Part shown: positions 33,305 to 45,992 of the stretch, in pieces
Layout: every line of letters starts with the position of its first letter
Numbering within the stretch: the stretch's first letter is position 1
Assembly (NCBI GenBank): GCA_038087015.1
Contig: JASBNA010000008.1
Location: 124,001 to 188,000 of the forward strand
Reading direction: 5' to 3'
Source of the DNA: Cerrena zonata
Lineage: Eukaryota > Basidiomycota > Agaricomycetes > Polyporales > Cerrenaceae
Length of the DNA stretch: 64,000 nt
Translations under genes and position numbers: made by a program
The notes under the pieces: model-generated
What the model was told of the DNA's origin: nothing
What the model saw: only the letters and a program-made list of their open reading frames with translations
The model's database searches: none

Positions 33305-35937
33305 ATGAACCCAGATACTCACTCCTCTACGTCCGAGTCCGAGCCGGACTTAGGTCTCACTACTAGCCATTTATCTTCTCCTTTTGGGTCAGACCCAGGT
33401 CCCGCCACTAGCCACCTCTCTTCTCCCGTCGAGTCGGATCCAGGTCCCGCCACTAGCCACCTACCTACCTCTACCCCTCCTCCCTCTGGTGGAAACCCAC
33501 AGCCATCTACTCCTCCAAATCAAGTCGGCGGTAATCCTCATAACGCTACTAGTGGACTCCCCTTTGTCCAAAGTACCCCGATCTCTTTTGGGACTAGTGG
33601 TCAAGTCACCGATATCTCGGGTAAACCCCTGACCTCGAGGACAAGGAACAATATTGATAAGTTTCTCCGCGATATGCAAAAGTATACATATCCGGTTGAA
33701 CTGGACGAGTGGCTGGCCCGTGTTCTAAGTGCACCACCTACGAAAATCAACGACTGGATAACGACGTTTCGGGCCAGCAAAATCTCTCAGGACACGATAA
33801 TCCAGACGGCAGTCAACGACTTTTTGGATGCACCCAACGAGAAACCTATGTACGAACCGTTCTGTTGCTTTGCCAATAGAGTTCTTGCGCTCTATAAGCA
33901 ACACACCGAGTCTATGGATCCCTATCCAATCGATGATCTCTTCTTTGTTCGGAACGACCCTGTCATTCTTTCTACAACTTTCCAAAACGAGGCGCAACGT
34001 AGCCCTGACATTGCAGTTATCACTCATAAATCTTTGAAGACCTTCTCCAACCGTGATAAATATCACAGGACGCCGAAGGAGAAGAGGAACACCACGTCAG
34101 GAATCGAATGGAGTGACTTCCTTACGCTCATTGAGGGTAAAGCTTTTGCTGAGGGGAGGGCGGAGAAAGTCAAACAACGGTGGAAACTCCGCTTTTCTGA
34201 ATCTAAGGCCAACATACCTTCCATACTTACACCTGCGGTATGTGATCTGATTAAACTCCCCTTCTTGGTACTGATAAATATCTTAGGCTGGCCCCTCAAC
34301 CGCTCCTTCCCCGAGCGTGAGACAGGAGACTTCGAGGATTAAAGGCGTGAAGAGGAAGGCTGCCACCGAAACCACTAAATCTGGCTCACGATCTAAGAAA
34401 CCTAAACTGAGTCCTTCGCCCGAAGATGATCTCAACAAGCACGAAACACGCACTGAGCATAAGCTACAGCTAACCAGTTATGCCCTAGAAATGCTATCGA
34501 ACACTAACGGCACACGGAGCTCCTTCTTTCAATGCCTGTTTGTTGGCGACATCGTCGAGTTTTGGTACTATAGCTCGACTGGTATACTCTGTTCGTCAAG
34601 GATATCCTGGATCCTGGAACTAGAGAAGTTCGCTGCCATCCTCATCGCGATTGCCTCCTGTGACCAGAAACAATTTGGCATTCACGTCCCTAATTTCAGC
34701 CCGCCGGATGGCTTGGACCCGTCTCTCCCTCCAGAATCACTCGCTGGTTATCATACTGTTATGCAACACTCGACCAAAGGCAATGTCCGTGTCACACTTA
34801 GGATGATGGTCTATGTTCAATACAGTATTGTCGGAAGGAGCACCTGCATCTATGATGTGACGACGGATCCCATCATCTCGGACGAACCCCTAGTAATCAA
34901 GATCACTACGCAATTTAGAACGCGTACTCCGGAATACGAATTCATTAACCATGCGCATGCTAGGGGCGCTGGAGAACATATCGTCGAGATCCATATGTGG
35001 TCAGATCGCGCGTCCGAGTCGCAGTGGTATTCCTCCAAAGACTTCTGGGGCGCGATCTCTTCTTTACGAAATGAAGATGATACCTTTATATTCGATGATC
35101 GTGCTCAAGATATCCTCATGATGACGAAGTATGAACGCATAGAGAACAAGTTGACGCCTCGGAATATGTATTATTTGTTCAATCAGCTACTTTATGGCAA
35201 GTCCCTTCTCATTCTTTCCCTGTGCTGCACCATTAACGATGTATATAGGCCTGAATATACTCTGCGTTAAAGGGCGCATAATGCATCGCGACATCAGTGT
35301 AGGCAATGTGATGTGTAAAGTGTTTTACATCTTCACAAATGGCGTTCAAGTCGAAGTGGTCAAGATAATCATCATCGATTTGGATCTCGCGACATACGTT
35401 GACCAAAAGTCTGACCACTGCACATCAGTGCATCGCACCGGGACGGCTCCTTTCATGGCGCTCGACTTGGTTCGGTCTCCCACTCAGACGCATTATGTAC
35501 GCCATGACTTCGAAAGTGTCTTCTACGTCGCGTTGTGGTTCATCACTCGATTACCCGGGGGTGTCAGCAAAACGGACTTGTTCCAGGATTGGGAACTGAA
35601 CCCACGTCAATCGAAGGGTGACTTCTGGTCTCAGGATTCGTGGACAGATTCTGCTACTCCGTCAGCACCTTTCGAATCTTATGACATATGGCTCACTGGT
35701 CTGTGGAATGTCTTCGAAAGTGGTATAAGCGCGAAAAAACATTATGGCAACCAACTGGAAAATCTTCAAAACCGGATTAAAATGAAAAGAATTGCTGCTA
35801 CCACCACCCTCCCTTCATTTGATTATACAACTTATGATTACAGGGTGACACATGAGAAGCTGATGGAAGCTCTCGAAGATGTTCGTTTATGGTTGGCCGA
35901 GAATGTTACTGGATTTATGGAATCCATGCCTGTATAA
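33305..35937 (+). CDS. FunK1-type protein kinase, copy B (most complete)
   Basis: Three exons: 33305-34237, 34287-35196 and 35249-35937, about 843 residues. The N-terminus carries a Ser/Pro-rich tail with imperfect SDPGPATSHLSSP repeats (33365-33470), then the array-specific domain (ELDEWLARVL, KINDWITTFR, EPFCCFANRVLALY, DIAVITHKSL). The kinase N-lobe is present: RSTCIYDVTTDP (loop region), the VIK lysine in PLVIKIT, and EYEFINHAHARG...HIVEIHMW, a plausible alpha-C and beta-4/5. Then YERIENKLTPRNM, catalytic HRDISVGNVM and DLDLATY, TAPFMALDL, HDFESVFYVALWFITRLP. FunK1 kinases are an agaricomycete expansion with unknown substrates. The last intron begins GC (gcaagt), a rarer GC-AG intron, where copies A and C have GTAAGT. 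Confidence 0.8.
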
Positions 35938-37362
35938 TCTGCCGTACTAGAAATATAGCTTCTAGAAACATCGTTCTGTGTTAACGACTGTTATTATTGA
36001 AATTTCCTCGACTGTTTAACGTTTGTAGGCCAATGTTGGTCCTCCCCTTTAGGTTTCAGAATGATGTCATTGTCAGACCATCCATCAATTTTCGGTCGTA
36101 GGTCTAGGTCGCGCACGTGGAAGCCACCTCCGAGTCGTTCGTCGCGATCATAAACCACAATGTTGGTTTCTTTAAAACTGTCGGTGTCAAGCGTTTCTTG
36201 AGTCAAGTAGGTTCAAAGATACTCGGGCTGACACATACGATATATGGTTTTACAATCTATCGGATTATGGCCCCATGGATTCCTTGACTCAGTTCTATGA
36301 TAAAATATCATGTTCTCCGAACCAGGCCTGGGTAAGTCCTCATTTTTTCCCGTTAACTTTAGCTACGGAACAGTCGCTTCGAGCGGAGAAACTTACGATG
36401 CTTTGAAAATAAAAGGTATGGCGATACGTTTGTCACGGAAGTATGACTAGATAACAATTTTCTCGTTAGGTCGTGTTGCAATACCATTCGGGAACTATAT
36501 TGACTTGACCGGTTGAGGCTCAACCAAAGTTACCCATTCTGTATAAAGACAGTTTTCAATTCTTCTAATATGGACCCCGAGAAGATGTAAAGGATCGCAG
36601 CGGTTTCTCGGCCTATTTCGACACGCACTTACCTTCTAATTATCTCCAGAAAATAGCAGTTCTGAAGTCGATCCACAAACTACCTTATAACATTGAATCG
36701 AGAGTGCACTATCGCCTTGTTGATGAGTAATTTCTGTCCGTTTTCCACTTCCAAGTTTCTCCATCTCAAGAATAATTTGAAACGCAGGTTACCCTATCTC
36801 GATTCATTCGAGTGAGAAGTATACACCGTTCTCAGTGTACAAATGCACACATGGGCTATCCCATCCATCCACTTGACCCTCGGTCTCACCTCCGCTGAGT
36901 CCATTTTCGCCAGCCCCCACTCCTAAACCCCCAACATACATCTTTGTTTTTTCATCCCAAACCCAACCTATCGAATGACGAACCATCAAAACACGCCTTT
37001 CTCCTGTGTAAGTGGCTATCGATCCTCGGATGACGGCGGCAGCAAGTGAACTGTTATTTTTCCCTAGGAATGAACCACGAAAGTCGGAGAGTACCACGGC
37101 ACCGATGCTGGACTTCTGTTGAATACTTCTGACAAGATGACACGTTCTAGGACATGAGGCAAGCTCAGGAGTACTCAGAATCATCGACGCTTCTGTGAAA
37201 GAAATCCATCTCACAATGCTCGCTTGCACTCTGGATGTGAAACGCCTCCTTGTATGTACAGGTTGGTCGAAATGAAGATGGCAATGCTTACACCACGACG
37301 ATCGATGTCCTCATACGATCAGAAATGTACCTTTCTAGACCTCTTGACCCTTTACCGCAGTT
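35938..37362. repeat. Segmental duplication, unit 1 (3' flank of FunK1 copy B)
   Basis: Collinear with 39793-40920, with indels. Identical stretches include CGTACTAGAAATATAGCTTC just after the kinase stop. A second high-identity block is at 36810-37320 versus 40360-40900. That block holds a minus-strand open frame (36804-37229) reading GWVWDEKTKMYVGGLGVGAG and a plus-strand frame reading VGRNEDGNAYTTTIDVLIRS; neither is a family I recognise. The unit is what was duplicated along with the kinase gene. Confidence 0.75.
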
Positions 37363-37585
37363 GTTAAGGGTCAAAACTTCCTATGATGATTCACTGGAAC
37401 GCATTCAGCGTCGTGTCAGACATAATAACCCCGATGCTCACGCTGACATTCCTTCATTTGATTTCTCAACCCAGAACGGTGTAGTGAAGTATGGGAAGCT
37501 AATGAGAGCTCTCGTTGAGGATGGTCGTCTCGACTTGGTTATCAACGTGACTGGATTTATGGAATCCATGCCAGTGCCTGTATAA
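37363..37585 (+). pseudogene. Orphan FunK1 C-terminal tail
   Basis: Reads LERIQRRVRHNNPDAHADIP, SFDFSTQNGVVKYGKLMRAL, VINVTGFMESMPVPV and stop. This is the last 60-70 residues of the FunK1 copies (PSFDYTTYDYRVTHEKLMEA, NVTGFMESMPV) with no kinase core. It is joined to unrelated duplicated sequence at about 37362, where the second duplication unit continues differently, so 37362 marks a rearrangement breakpoint. Confidence 0.7.
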
Positions 37586-37866
37586 TATACTTCCCTGTTT
37601 CTGCAATGGTTATCATATTTAATGTATCAAAATTGATCCCTTGATGTAACTCGATTATATGAGAGACAATTAAATCATAGACATCCGAAATATCCTCAGG
37701 CCTCAAAGCTCAAATTTCAAAGCTCACACTGGGACCAACTGTCATTTCAACATATCGGCCGCTCATCTTCCCGATATGGATCGTCCGATTACATAAAGTC
37801 GAGTTGGAAAGATGGATAGCCGGTGGTCAAAGTTCTATTTCCACTTCAAGCTACTCCTGACTATCC
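37586..37866. other. Spacer before FunK1 copy C
   Basis: Nothing recognisable. The duplicated 5' flank seen before copies A and B is not evident here. Confidence 0.4.
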
Positions 37867-39792
37867 ATGGTCATCATCGACATTTCTAGCAACTCAAAAC
37901 CTCTGACATCGTATTTCCTCCGCAAGATGAACAAGTGTATCCTTTCTATTGGGCTGGACGAATGGCTACACCATGTTCTAAATGCATCGCCTCAGACTAT
38001 CAACGACTGGACAATGATATTCCGGAACCGCGATATCTCTCAGGACGAGGTAATCCGGACGGCTCTCAATGACTTCCTTAATGAGAAGCATAAGTATGAG
38101 CCGTTCTGTCGCTTTTATAGTAGAGTTCTTGAGCTCTACAATGAGCACCTCATGTCTGCAAAATGTACGACTATGACGACATTCCTCAACCGCAAAACAT
38201 ATTGCAAGGTACTCGACTCAGAGAAGGTGAAGAGGTTGAAAGAATGGTGGAAACTTAGCTGTCCATGTAAGTTGGAGGTTGGTACACATTCTGTCCGTAT
38301 ACCTGACACGGTGAATGATCCATGATTATATCTTTTCACATTGGTACTGATTAATGTCTTAGGATATCCTTCCTAACGCACATGGCCCGAACATGAACCA
38401 GACGGTCGAGAACACGAAAGATTTGAAGAGACAGACTTCCGGCGAAACCAGTAAATCTGGTTTGCAGTGGAAGAAATCCAAGCCGAGTCCTTCTTTCAAA
38501 GACGTCCCCAGCAAGCACGAAACAACAATCGATGATAAATTACAGCTACCCAGTTACGCTCTAGAAGTGCTATTTTGCACTAATGGAAGATGGGGCTCAT
38601 TTTTCCTATGCCTGTGTGTCGGCGATCTCATCGAGTTTTGGTACTATTACCCTACTGGAATCCTCCGTTCGTCAAGAATTTCCTGGACCCTGGAACTAGA
38701 GAAGTTTGCTGCGATTCTCGTAGCTATTGTCTTCTGTGATAAGACACAACTTGGTATCCCCATTCCTAATCCCATCTCGCCTTATCACTTGAACCCATCG
38801 CTCCCTCCCAGTTTGTCCACATGTGATATTTGTGTTACATTCGGAGGAACAGTCTACATTTCTGAAAAGGGTACACATATCTATGGTGTATCGGAATATC
38901 CTATCGTCGAGGATGAACCCCTAGTACTCAAGAGCATCACACCCGTTGTAACGTGTAATCCGGAATACGAACACATCATTCTCATGATTACGAACTATGA
39001 ACGCATAGAAAACCAGTTGACGCCTCAGAACATGTATTATCTGTTCGATCAGGTATTTGGCAGTAAGTCTTTTGGCCTGGCTTTACGCTGCACTGCTAAC
39101 TGTTGGCGTATACAGGTCTAAATGATCTATATGCTAATGCGCACATCCTGCATCGCGACATCAATCCGGAAAATGTGATGTGCAAGGTGCTTTCCACACA
39201 CACGGATGGTATGCTAGTCGACGTGGTAAAGCTAATCATCATTGATTTTGATCTTGCGACCTACGTCAATGAAACGTCTGGCCATTGTACCTCCGTTGGG
39301 ACGCCACCTTTCATGGCTCTCGACTTGGTTCAATCTTCTACCCAGACGCATTATTTACGCCATGACTTCGAAAGTGTCTTTTACGTCGCGTTGTGGTTCA
39401 TCACCCGACCACCTGGACGTGTCAGCAAAACGGACTTGTTCGTGGATTGGGAGCTGAATCCTCCATCGAAAGGCCAATTTTGGGTTAGAGGCTCGTGGAA
39501 AGATTCAGCTACTCCGTCAGCATCTTTCGAATGCTATGGCATATGGCTCACTGGTCTGTGGAATATCCTCGAAAGTGGTATAAGCGCGAAAAGATCTTAT
39601 GCCAAGCAACTGACAAATCTTCAAGACCAGATTGAGATGGGGGAAATTGACGCTGCGACCACCGCTCCTCCATTCGATTATGCAACTTGTGATTACGAGG
39701 TGACCCATGGGAACCTGATGGAAGCTTTCGAAGATGTTCGTTTATGGTTGGCCGAGAATGTTACTGGATTTATGGAATCCATGCCTGTATAA
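37867..39792 (+). CDS. FunK1-type protein kinase, copy C (N-lobe deleted)
   Basis: Three exons: 37867-38310, 38363-39062 and 39116-39792, about 606 residues. The same N-terminal domain is shortened (GLDEWLHHVLN, TINDWTMIFR, EPFCRFYSRVLELYNEH), with a gap where copies A and B have the FVR.DPV segment. In the kinase domain the VLK lysine is kept (PLVLKSI), but the next block goes from PEYEHI directly to ILMITNYERI, the same absence of about 56 residues as in copy A. Catalytic HRDINPENVM, DFDLATY, TPPFMALDL and the terminal NVTGFMESMPV are present. Copies B and C are close in the C-lobe and 3' flank, yet C shares the N-lobe gap with A, so gene conversion or an ancestral gap is involved. Confidence 0.78.
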
Positions 39793-40920
39793 TCTGCCGT
39801 ACTAGAAATATAGCTTCTAGAAACATCGTTCTGCGTTACTGACTGTTATTATTGAAATTTCCTCGACTGTTTAACGTTTGTAGGTCAATGTTGGTCCTCC
39901 CCTTTAGGTTTCAGAATGATGTCATTGTTAGATCCTCAATCAATTTTCGGCCGCAGGGCTAGGTCATCATGCTCTTTGAAACCAGCCCGAGTAAGTCTTC
40001 ATCTTTTTCTCAACTTCAGTTACAAAACAGCCCCTCGAGCGATTTAACTTACACATATTTTCGAATAGAATGATTATATTCAAACACAATGGTATGAATA
40101 GCCACTAACCTTCTCATTGGATTGCCGTGCAAGATCCCTCCGGGACTGTATTGACCGACTCGGTCTGTGTGGAAACAGGCTCAGGTTCCCCAACACGAAC
40201 CTCGAAAAGATGTTAAGTATCTTTATTTTATTTTATTATACTTTATTATCATTGCTTAACGTCTGTGAGGGTAGAGCCTTATATGAGTAATTTCTTTCCG
40301 TTTTCCACTTCCAAGCTCCTCCATCTCAAGAACGATTTGAAACGCTGGTGACCCGAACTCTATTCATTCGAGTGAGAAGTCTACACCTCTCTCAGCGTAC
40401 GAATGTCCACATGGGCTATCCCATCCATCCACTTGATCCTCGGTCTCACCTCCGCTGAGTCCATTTCGCCACCCCCCACTCCTAAACCCCCAACATACAT
40501 CTTTGTTTTTTCATCCCAAACCCAACCTATCGAATGAAGAACCATAAAACCACGTCTTTCTCCTGTGTAAGTGGCTATCGATCCTCGGATGACGGCGGCA
40601 GCAAGTGAATTGCTATTTTTTCCTCAAGAAACAACTACGAAAGTCAGAGAGTACCACGGCACCGATGCTGGACTTCTGTCGAACACTTCTGACAAGTAGA
40701 TGACACGTTCTAGGACACGAGGCAAGCTCAGGAGTACTCGGAATCATCGACGCTTCTGTGAAAGAAATCCATCTCACAATGCTCGCTTGCACTCTGGATG
40801 TGAAACGCCTCCTTGTATGTACAGGTTGGTCGAAATGAAGATGGCAATGCTTACACCACGACGATCAATATCCTCATACGACCAGAAATGTACCTTTCTA
40901 GGCCTCTTGAACCTTTACCG
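39793..40920. repeat. Segmental duplication, unit 2 (3' flank of FunK1 copy C)
   Basis: Second copy of 35938-37362, near identical over the first 190 bases and again over about 40360-40900. It diverges from unit 1 immediately after the shared TTACCGCA(G/A)TTG. Confidence 0.75.
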
Positions 40921-41729
40921 CAATTGCCTAATGTCTCGTTCTTGAATCGTCCTCAACCGGAAATTAATTCGTAAGTGTTTCTGGAGCACCCAGTCATGTT
41001 TCTGAGGCATTGTTGAATATACACCTCTCTTTAATTCGGACCATTCGATAGGAACATGGGGGAAGGAGGCAGGGACGGCTCCGCGGAGCCGACTCATACG
41101 AGTACCCTGATTTGACGTGTCTACATCGCGTCGCACATGCGTCATGACGGATGCACGTATTAATATTGAGTATTGAACCCCTGATTAGTAGTATTGAATC
41201 GAAATAGAAAACTTGACTCGGAAGCAATCCTATTCGTTGATCTTAGTCAACGCAATAAACACGAGTTACAAGTAGGATCTCGCCACTCTGGTATTAGCTA
41301 TGCAAGGCCAGTGCGAATGGTTGCGTGACCTATGTCATTGTTCGAAAAAACACGTGGACGAAGCCGCGACCCTTCGATACCCAAGGGCCTGGAAACATGG
41401 GTGGCTTTGGCAGTGATACTCGGGAGAATTCCCTGTGGATTCCATTCAGAGTCATTTTGCTCTTTTTGACTAGTGGAGGGGGCACGGGGCCAGATATATC
41501 GTAATCGTCGAACATGACGGTCGAGAATATCGTATGTAGTTACCGGATTGGGCCTTCGGAGTCGGATGGTAGTGAGCGCCTTGGCTGGGGGTAGCGCTTG
41601 AGTCGTCCATTGGAGGTTGCGTGCGATCCACGACCTTTACAGCCATCCTTTCTCTTATATCCCTCTAGAAACAGTCCTAATGTCTGTGCAATCGACTATC
41701 TCCTCATTCTGAAGTCTCTTACCTCTGCC
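40921..41729. other. Intergenic up to ATG13
   Basis: Contains TATTGAGTATTGAA/TATTGAAT words around 41160-41205 but no supported gene. An in-frame ATG at 41598 upstream of the ATG13 start would add 44 residues that do not resemble the HORMA N-terminus. Confidence 0.4.
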
Positions 41730-44185
41730 ATGTCAAATGACATTCAGAAGGCCGACCAGATAGTACATAGGTTCTACACTAAACTCTCCTTAGTCGTCAA
41801 CCATGCTAGGGCATCGGCTGAGCCGTCTCAGCAGGGTAAGGTGGACAAATGGGTATGTGCTTTCTCAACTTGTTGCTTTGTCCGGTTGCTTACCATCTCT
41901 TTCAGTTCAATCTCGAGACCCCAGATGCCGACACATTCAAGAGGCAGACCAATATCTATCGCTCTATTTCGTCTGCTTCCTCGTCACCTTTACCTCCATT
42001 TAACCTCCAAGTCCTGTTATCTATACCAGACCAGACCAACAATCAGGTTCTTGTCTACACTGCCCCTGATTCATCTCGCTCGCCTATTGATCCTGCCCCC
42101 AAATACATCCTCCTGGAATCATGGAACCTGACCTTTGCACCGCATCAGACGCACTTTTCTCCAGAAAACCGCCCAGATGTCGCGCCTTCTACCATCTACA
42201 AGCATGGCATATCTCTCTTCAGGAGTGCCTTTACGTACCTCCGTATCTTGCCTGCCTGGAAACTTGCAAGACGTTTACGTTCACAGCGTAATGGCAAGTT
42301 CAGTATAGTATTGCGAGTGGACGGCATGGCTGAGGCCAGTAGCATTCACTCGAGCGACGTGTTGGGGTTCGGTAAGCCACGTTGTATTCTTCTGATGACG
42401 ATCATCCTTCTGAGGCAGGTGTCCTTTGCTTTATAGGCGCACCGGTGCATAATCATTCTGCATTGCCCACGGACATGTATGATTTCTCTGCTGTTCCGCA
42501 CCCGCAAGGTTCTCTTTCGTTGTCCGTGACATATTTGACATCGCCAAACTTTAGAGTTGTGGATAGAGAATCGCTGCTGTCCTCTCGGTTCCTTTCACAG
42601 GATGAGGGCCCAGAATTCACGCCTACGTTACTTAAGAACCAACAACGGGACTCATTCTCTCCTTCCCCAGGTAGTCTTCCCTTGCGGACATCACTTCCTC
42701 GCTCTCCACCATCCTCCATAGCTGAGCGCTTCATCGTTGCTCCCCATACTCACACTCGTACGACCTCCTTATCTGGAGCAAGTCCCCGTCTCCAGAGTGT
42801 GGCGTTACCCATGAACAGAGCGCCCTCCGCGTCTGGCGCACTTCATCCCTCTGCCTCAGGCGTATCGGACGGATCCTCGACCAGACAAGGCGGCACGTCT
42901 TTCAGCTCTCGGGAGGAATCCCTGCACCCCTCTAGTCAAATTGCGAGGTTGCGCAGAGAGAGCCTGGGACGTGGTTCGGTGAGTTCTATTTCCACTGACT
43001 CGATTCCAAGTATCTCCTTCTGACATCACATTCTAGGAATCACCTTCACCTTCTCCGGCAGGTGCCGTGCCCATCCGCAATAGGCCTCAGATCCAGCCAT
43101 TCAAGTCTGGTGCCTTATCTTCCGGCTCGCCATCATTACATTCTCCTTCTCCTTCTGTTAGGCAACAATCTCCCTTGACATCAGGTGGTGCTGCAGGTTC
43201 AAACTTACCGTCTCGACCACCCCTTTCACCTATTTCCTCGCGCGCACCTCCTTCCCCTATTAGCATTGGTGGGAAGGTACCACTATCTTCGACACCTCAT
43301 CGACCTTCTCCGCCATATGCACCCTCGAGCCTTGGAGATCGCCGGTCACTAGCATCCGCTGAGGGCGCGCAACTTAGTGGGACACCCGCAGAGTCTTCAC
43401 CTGCATCTAGACGTAGCGCGAAACGTTACTCTAGTAGTTTTGGACACCGCTATGCTGCAACTGGAGGTGCCGGAAGTGAAGGCAGCGCGGGGAGCGGTGC
43501 GAGGGACCAAGACAGACCACCTGTAAGTGTGATATTCATTGATGGGATTCAATATGCTTTGACACTGATGGATCTCTCCACTGTCATCTAGAGCGCTTCC
43601 TTCCTGAGTGTTAATACTGATGATGACGATATATCTGCCTTTGTACAAGATATCGATTCACGAAAGCCGCTTGGTTCCCAGAGGGACCACCAGTCACAAC
43701 TGCCTTCTACCGAGTCAGATGAGCCACCTATATCCACGGCTGGTCCATCACGGCCACGAGCCATGTCACTTGGTCCTACCACTAAGGTTGACTTCGATGA
43801 GGAAATGAAGGAGATGAATGACAAATTCATGGCCGCTTTAGCCGGAATTTCTTCGAGTAGAAGACAAGGCAGTGAGGACCGGCAGAGTAGTACTGGATCA
43901 AGTACCGCTAGAGCACCGAGTTCGGGTACTCCTACTATTGGACGACGTACTATGACCTTCGATTCTACTTCTATCAGGCAGACGGATGAGCCTCTTAGTA
44001 TCGCGGGACCCTCTCCTTCTCGGAGAGCTAGCTTGGCTGGGGCGTACCCTTCTTACTATAGCAGACCTCGATTCCCTTCTACTGGGAGTGCGAGGTCTGG
44101 TATGAGTATTGCTTCCGAGGAGGTTTTGGGACGTATGGACCCTGAAATTGAAGATGAGAGGAGACATAGCCGAGGTCAACGATGA
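41730..44185 (+). CDS. atg13: Autophagy protein Atg13 (Atg1 kinase complex)
   Basis: Regulatory subunit of the Atg1 kinase complex that starts autophagosome formation and is inhibited by TORC1 phosphorylation. Five exons: 41730-41852, 41906-42371, 42437-42978, 43037-43522 and 43592-44185, about 736 residues. The first about 240 residues form the HORMA domain: start KADQIVHRFYTKLSLVVNHA, then WFNLETPDADTF, YILLESWNL, YKHGISLFRSAFTYLRILPA, FSIVLRVDG. The rest is Ser/Pro-rich and disordered, as usual (RSPPSS, SPSPGSLPLR, many S-P sites), with DDDDISAFVQDIDSRKPL at the start of exon 5 matching the conserved late motif that binds Atg1. The Met at 41730 is chosen because it begins the HORMA helix; an upstream in-frame Met at 41598 is less likely. 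Complete and unbroken. Confidence 0.92.
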
Positions 44186-44900
44186 CAGACCTATGACGCT
44201 AGATGATGATTATTCTTTTGTACTCGACTTGCTTCTATGACTTCCCTCACATGACTCTGACATCTTGCCCAAATTTCCCTCTTTGACTTTTTTTGACTCT
44301 GTCTTGTCCCATCCTCACGTCTATCACTACGCCATGCCATCATCCACATGCATTTCATCTGGTATATACAGTGTACATCCTCACCCTGCAATGATCGCCT
44401 ACCTCGATGACTCTATTTCCCCCTTTCCTCATCCTCCTGACCCCCAGCGATCCCATCTACCCTTCATCCTCATACCAATCCCACCCCCTCTCATCTGTAT
44501 AGCATTGTACTATCTTATCCATTGTTGAACACTTTTCTTCTTGTTGATCATTCATCTAGGTTTTTTTCTCTCTGTCGACGAGATGTTTTATTATTATCAC
44601 TCATGTCTTACATACCCGCATTATATTCTAGAGTGCTATATGGATAACTTTGACCAATGACCCTTCATTCGTACCGTGGTGTGTTGTGACGTTGAAACTC
44701 CAAGTATGATTGCATCAAAGAGCCGTTGCGAGAAATGGTAAGTGGATTACTTTGAGTTTTGTTCGTACAATTCGATCCATCCTATGACAGATGTGACACT
44801 TAATCAAAGCTTCCAAGATTCCTCGACGCGGAAATGATACAATCATTACAATCATTTCATTATCTCATTCCGAATCGATACATACGTGTTCCCGTCATAA
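44186..44900. other. Convergent 3' flanks of ATG13 and the metalloprotease
   Basis: Pyrimidine-rich and AT-rich sequence. Short frames only; no RNA gene noticed. Confidence 0.45.
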
Positions 44901-45992
44901 TCAGACGGAAATGCTACGGTAAGTACGGATTTGAGAAGCAAGTCGGGTGATTTGACCAGCAGTGAACTGGTTCATGCAACTGAAACGAGATAGAAGTTTG
45001 TTAAGCACGACCCTACAATCAGTTTCAAAACAGAACTCACGCATCGGAAGAGTAGTCCATGTAGTTGTGGATGGGGTCAACGCCGCCTCCAGAGCAGGTA
45101 TCACGTCCAGTGGGACAACCGCTGGCGGGGGTCGACTCGGGAGGGGTATCGCTGACTTGGTCACCGGTTCCACTGCATCCACCTTGGAAGGTGTGGTAGA
45201 GACCAACCCAGTGTCCAGCCTCGTGAGTCAAAGTCTATTATCCCCCAAAGCACATTAACAACGATCTATAATAATTGAAAAGAAAATATGAACTTACCCT
45301 GCCGAGGTTGAAACCGGTAGTGGAACCACCAGGGAGAGATGAGAAGAGAATGACAACACCATCATCAGTAGGGTTGCTGGCATAGTCAGAGGGGAAAGTG
45401 GAGTAGCCGAGCAGGCCTTCACCACTTCCAGAAACGAAGCCGACAGTGTAGACGTTGAGAGCGTTAACGCCACCTTGACGAAGCTGGTTCTTCATGGTGG
45501 TTTGGAGGGATGAGGAGGGGCCGACTTGGTTGAACCATTGGGAGTTGGTGGTACGTGTGGTACCAGCAAGAGTGAAAGTCAAGCCAGAACCGGAGTAGTC
45601 CTGGTTGAGAACGGTGATTTGGTTGGCGATTTGTGAATCACTGTATCCTGATGAGCGGGAGGGCTTAGAAAGGCGGGGAAGCAGACTTACGGAACGTTAC
45701 CACCGGCGAGAGTAGAGTCTTTGCTGATAACGTGGAAGTAGACGGGCACGGAGGCGGTGGCGGCAACCTTCGAGAATGCTTCGCTAGAAACAGCATTGGC
45801 TTTGAAGTGCTGCTCAGCGGCGAGCAACTTTTCCTCGGTAATGGAGGTACCACATTTCCTGACAGTTTACGTTAGACATGGTACGAACAGTGAGATGGGG
45901 ATCATGTACCTGATAGCAACGGTACCGTTGACGGGGGTACCGAGCACGAGAGAGGCAGCCAAAAGGACAACAGCGAAGACAGACTGAAGCAT
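44901..45992 (-). CDS. Secreted M43 (pappalysin-like, MEP1-type) metalloprotease
   Basis: An extracellular zinc protease. Five exons read on the minus strand: 45992-45910, 45858-45691, 45640-45298, 45234-45041 and 44979-44901, 288 residues. It begins with a signal peptide ([20 protein letters not shown]). A short pro-region precedes [20 protein letters not shown] and the [11 protein letters not shown]...GYSTFP region. The zinc site is [17 protein letters not shown] (HExxHxxGLxH). [12 protein letters not shown] and paired cysteines follow, and the Met-turn is [10 protein letters not shown], split by an intron. All metal ligands and the catalytic Glu are present, so it is expected to be active. 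Family members in fungi degrade host or environmental protein. The gene has its own upstream region with no operon-like neighbour. Confidence 0.9.

Noticed and set aside
41598..41729. Upstream in-frame start for ATG13
   Set aside because: The added 44 residues do not fit the HORMA N-terminus; the Met at 41730 does.
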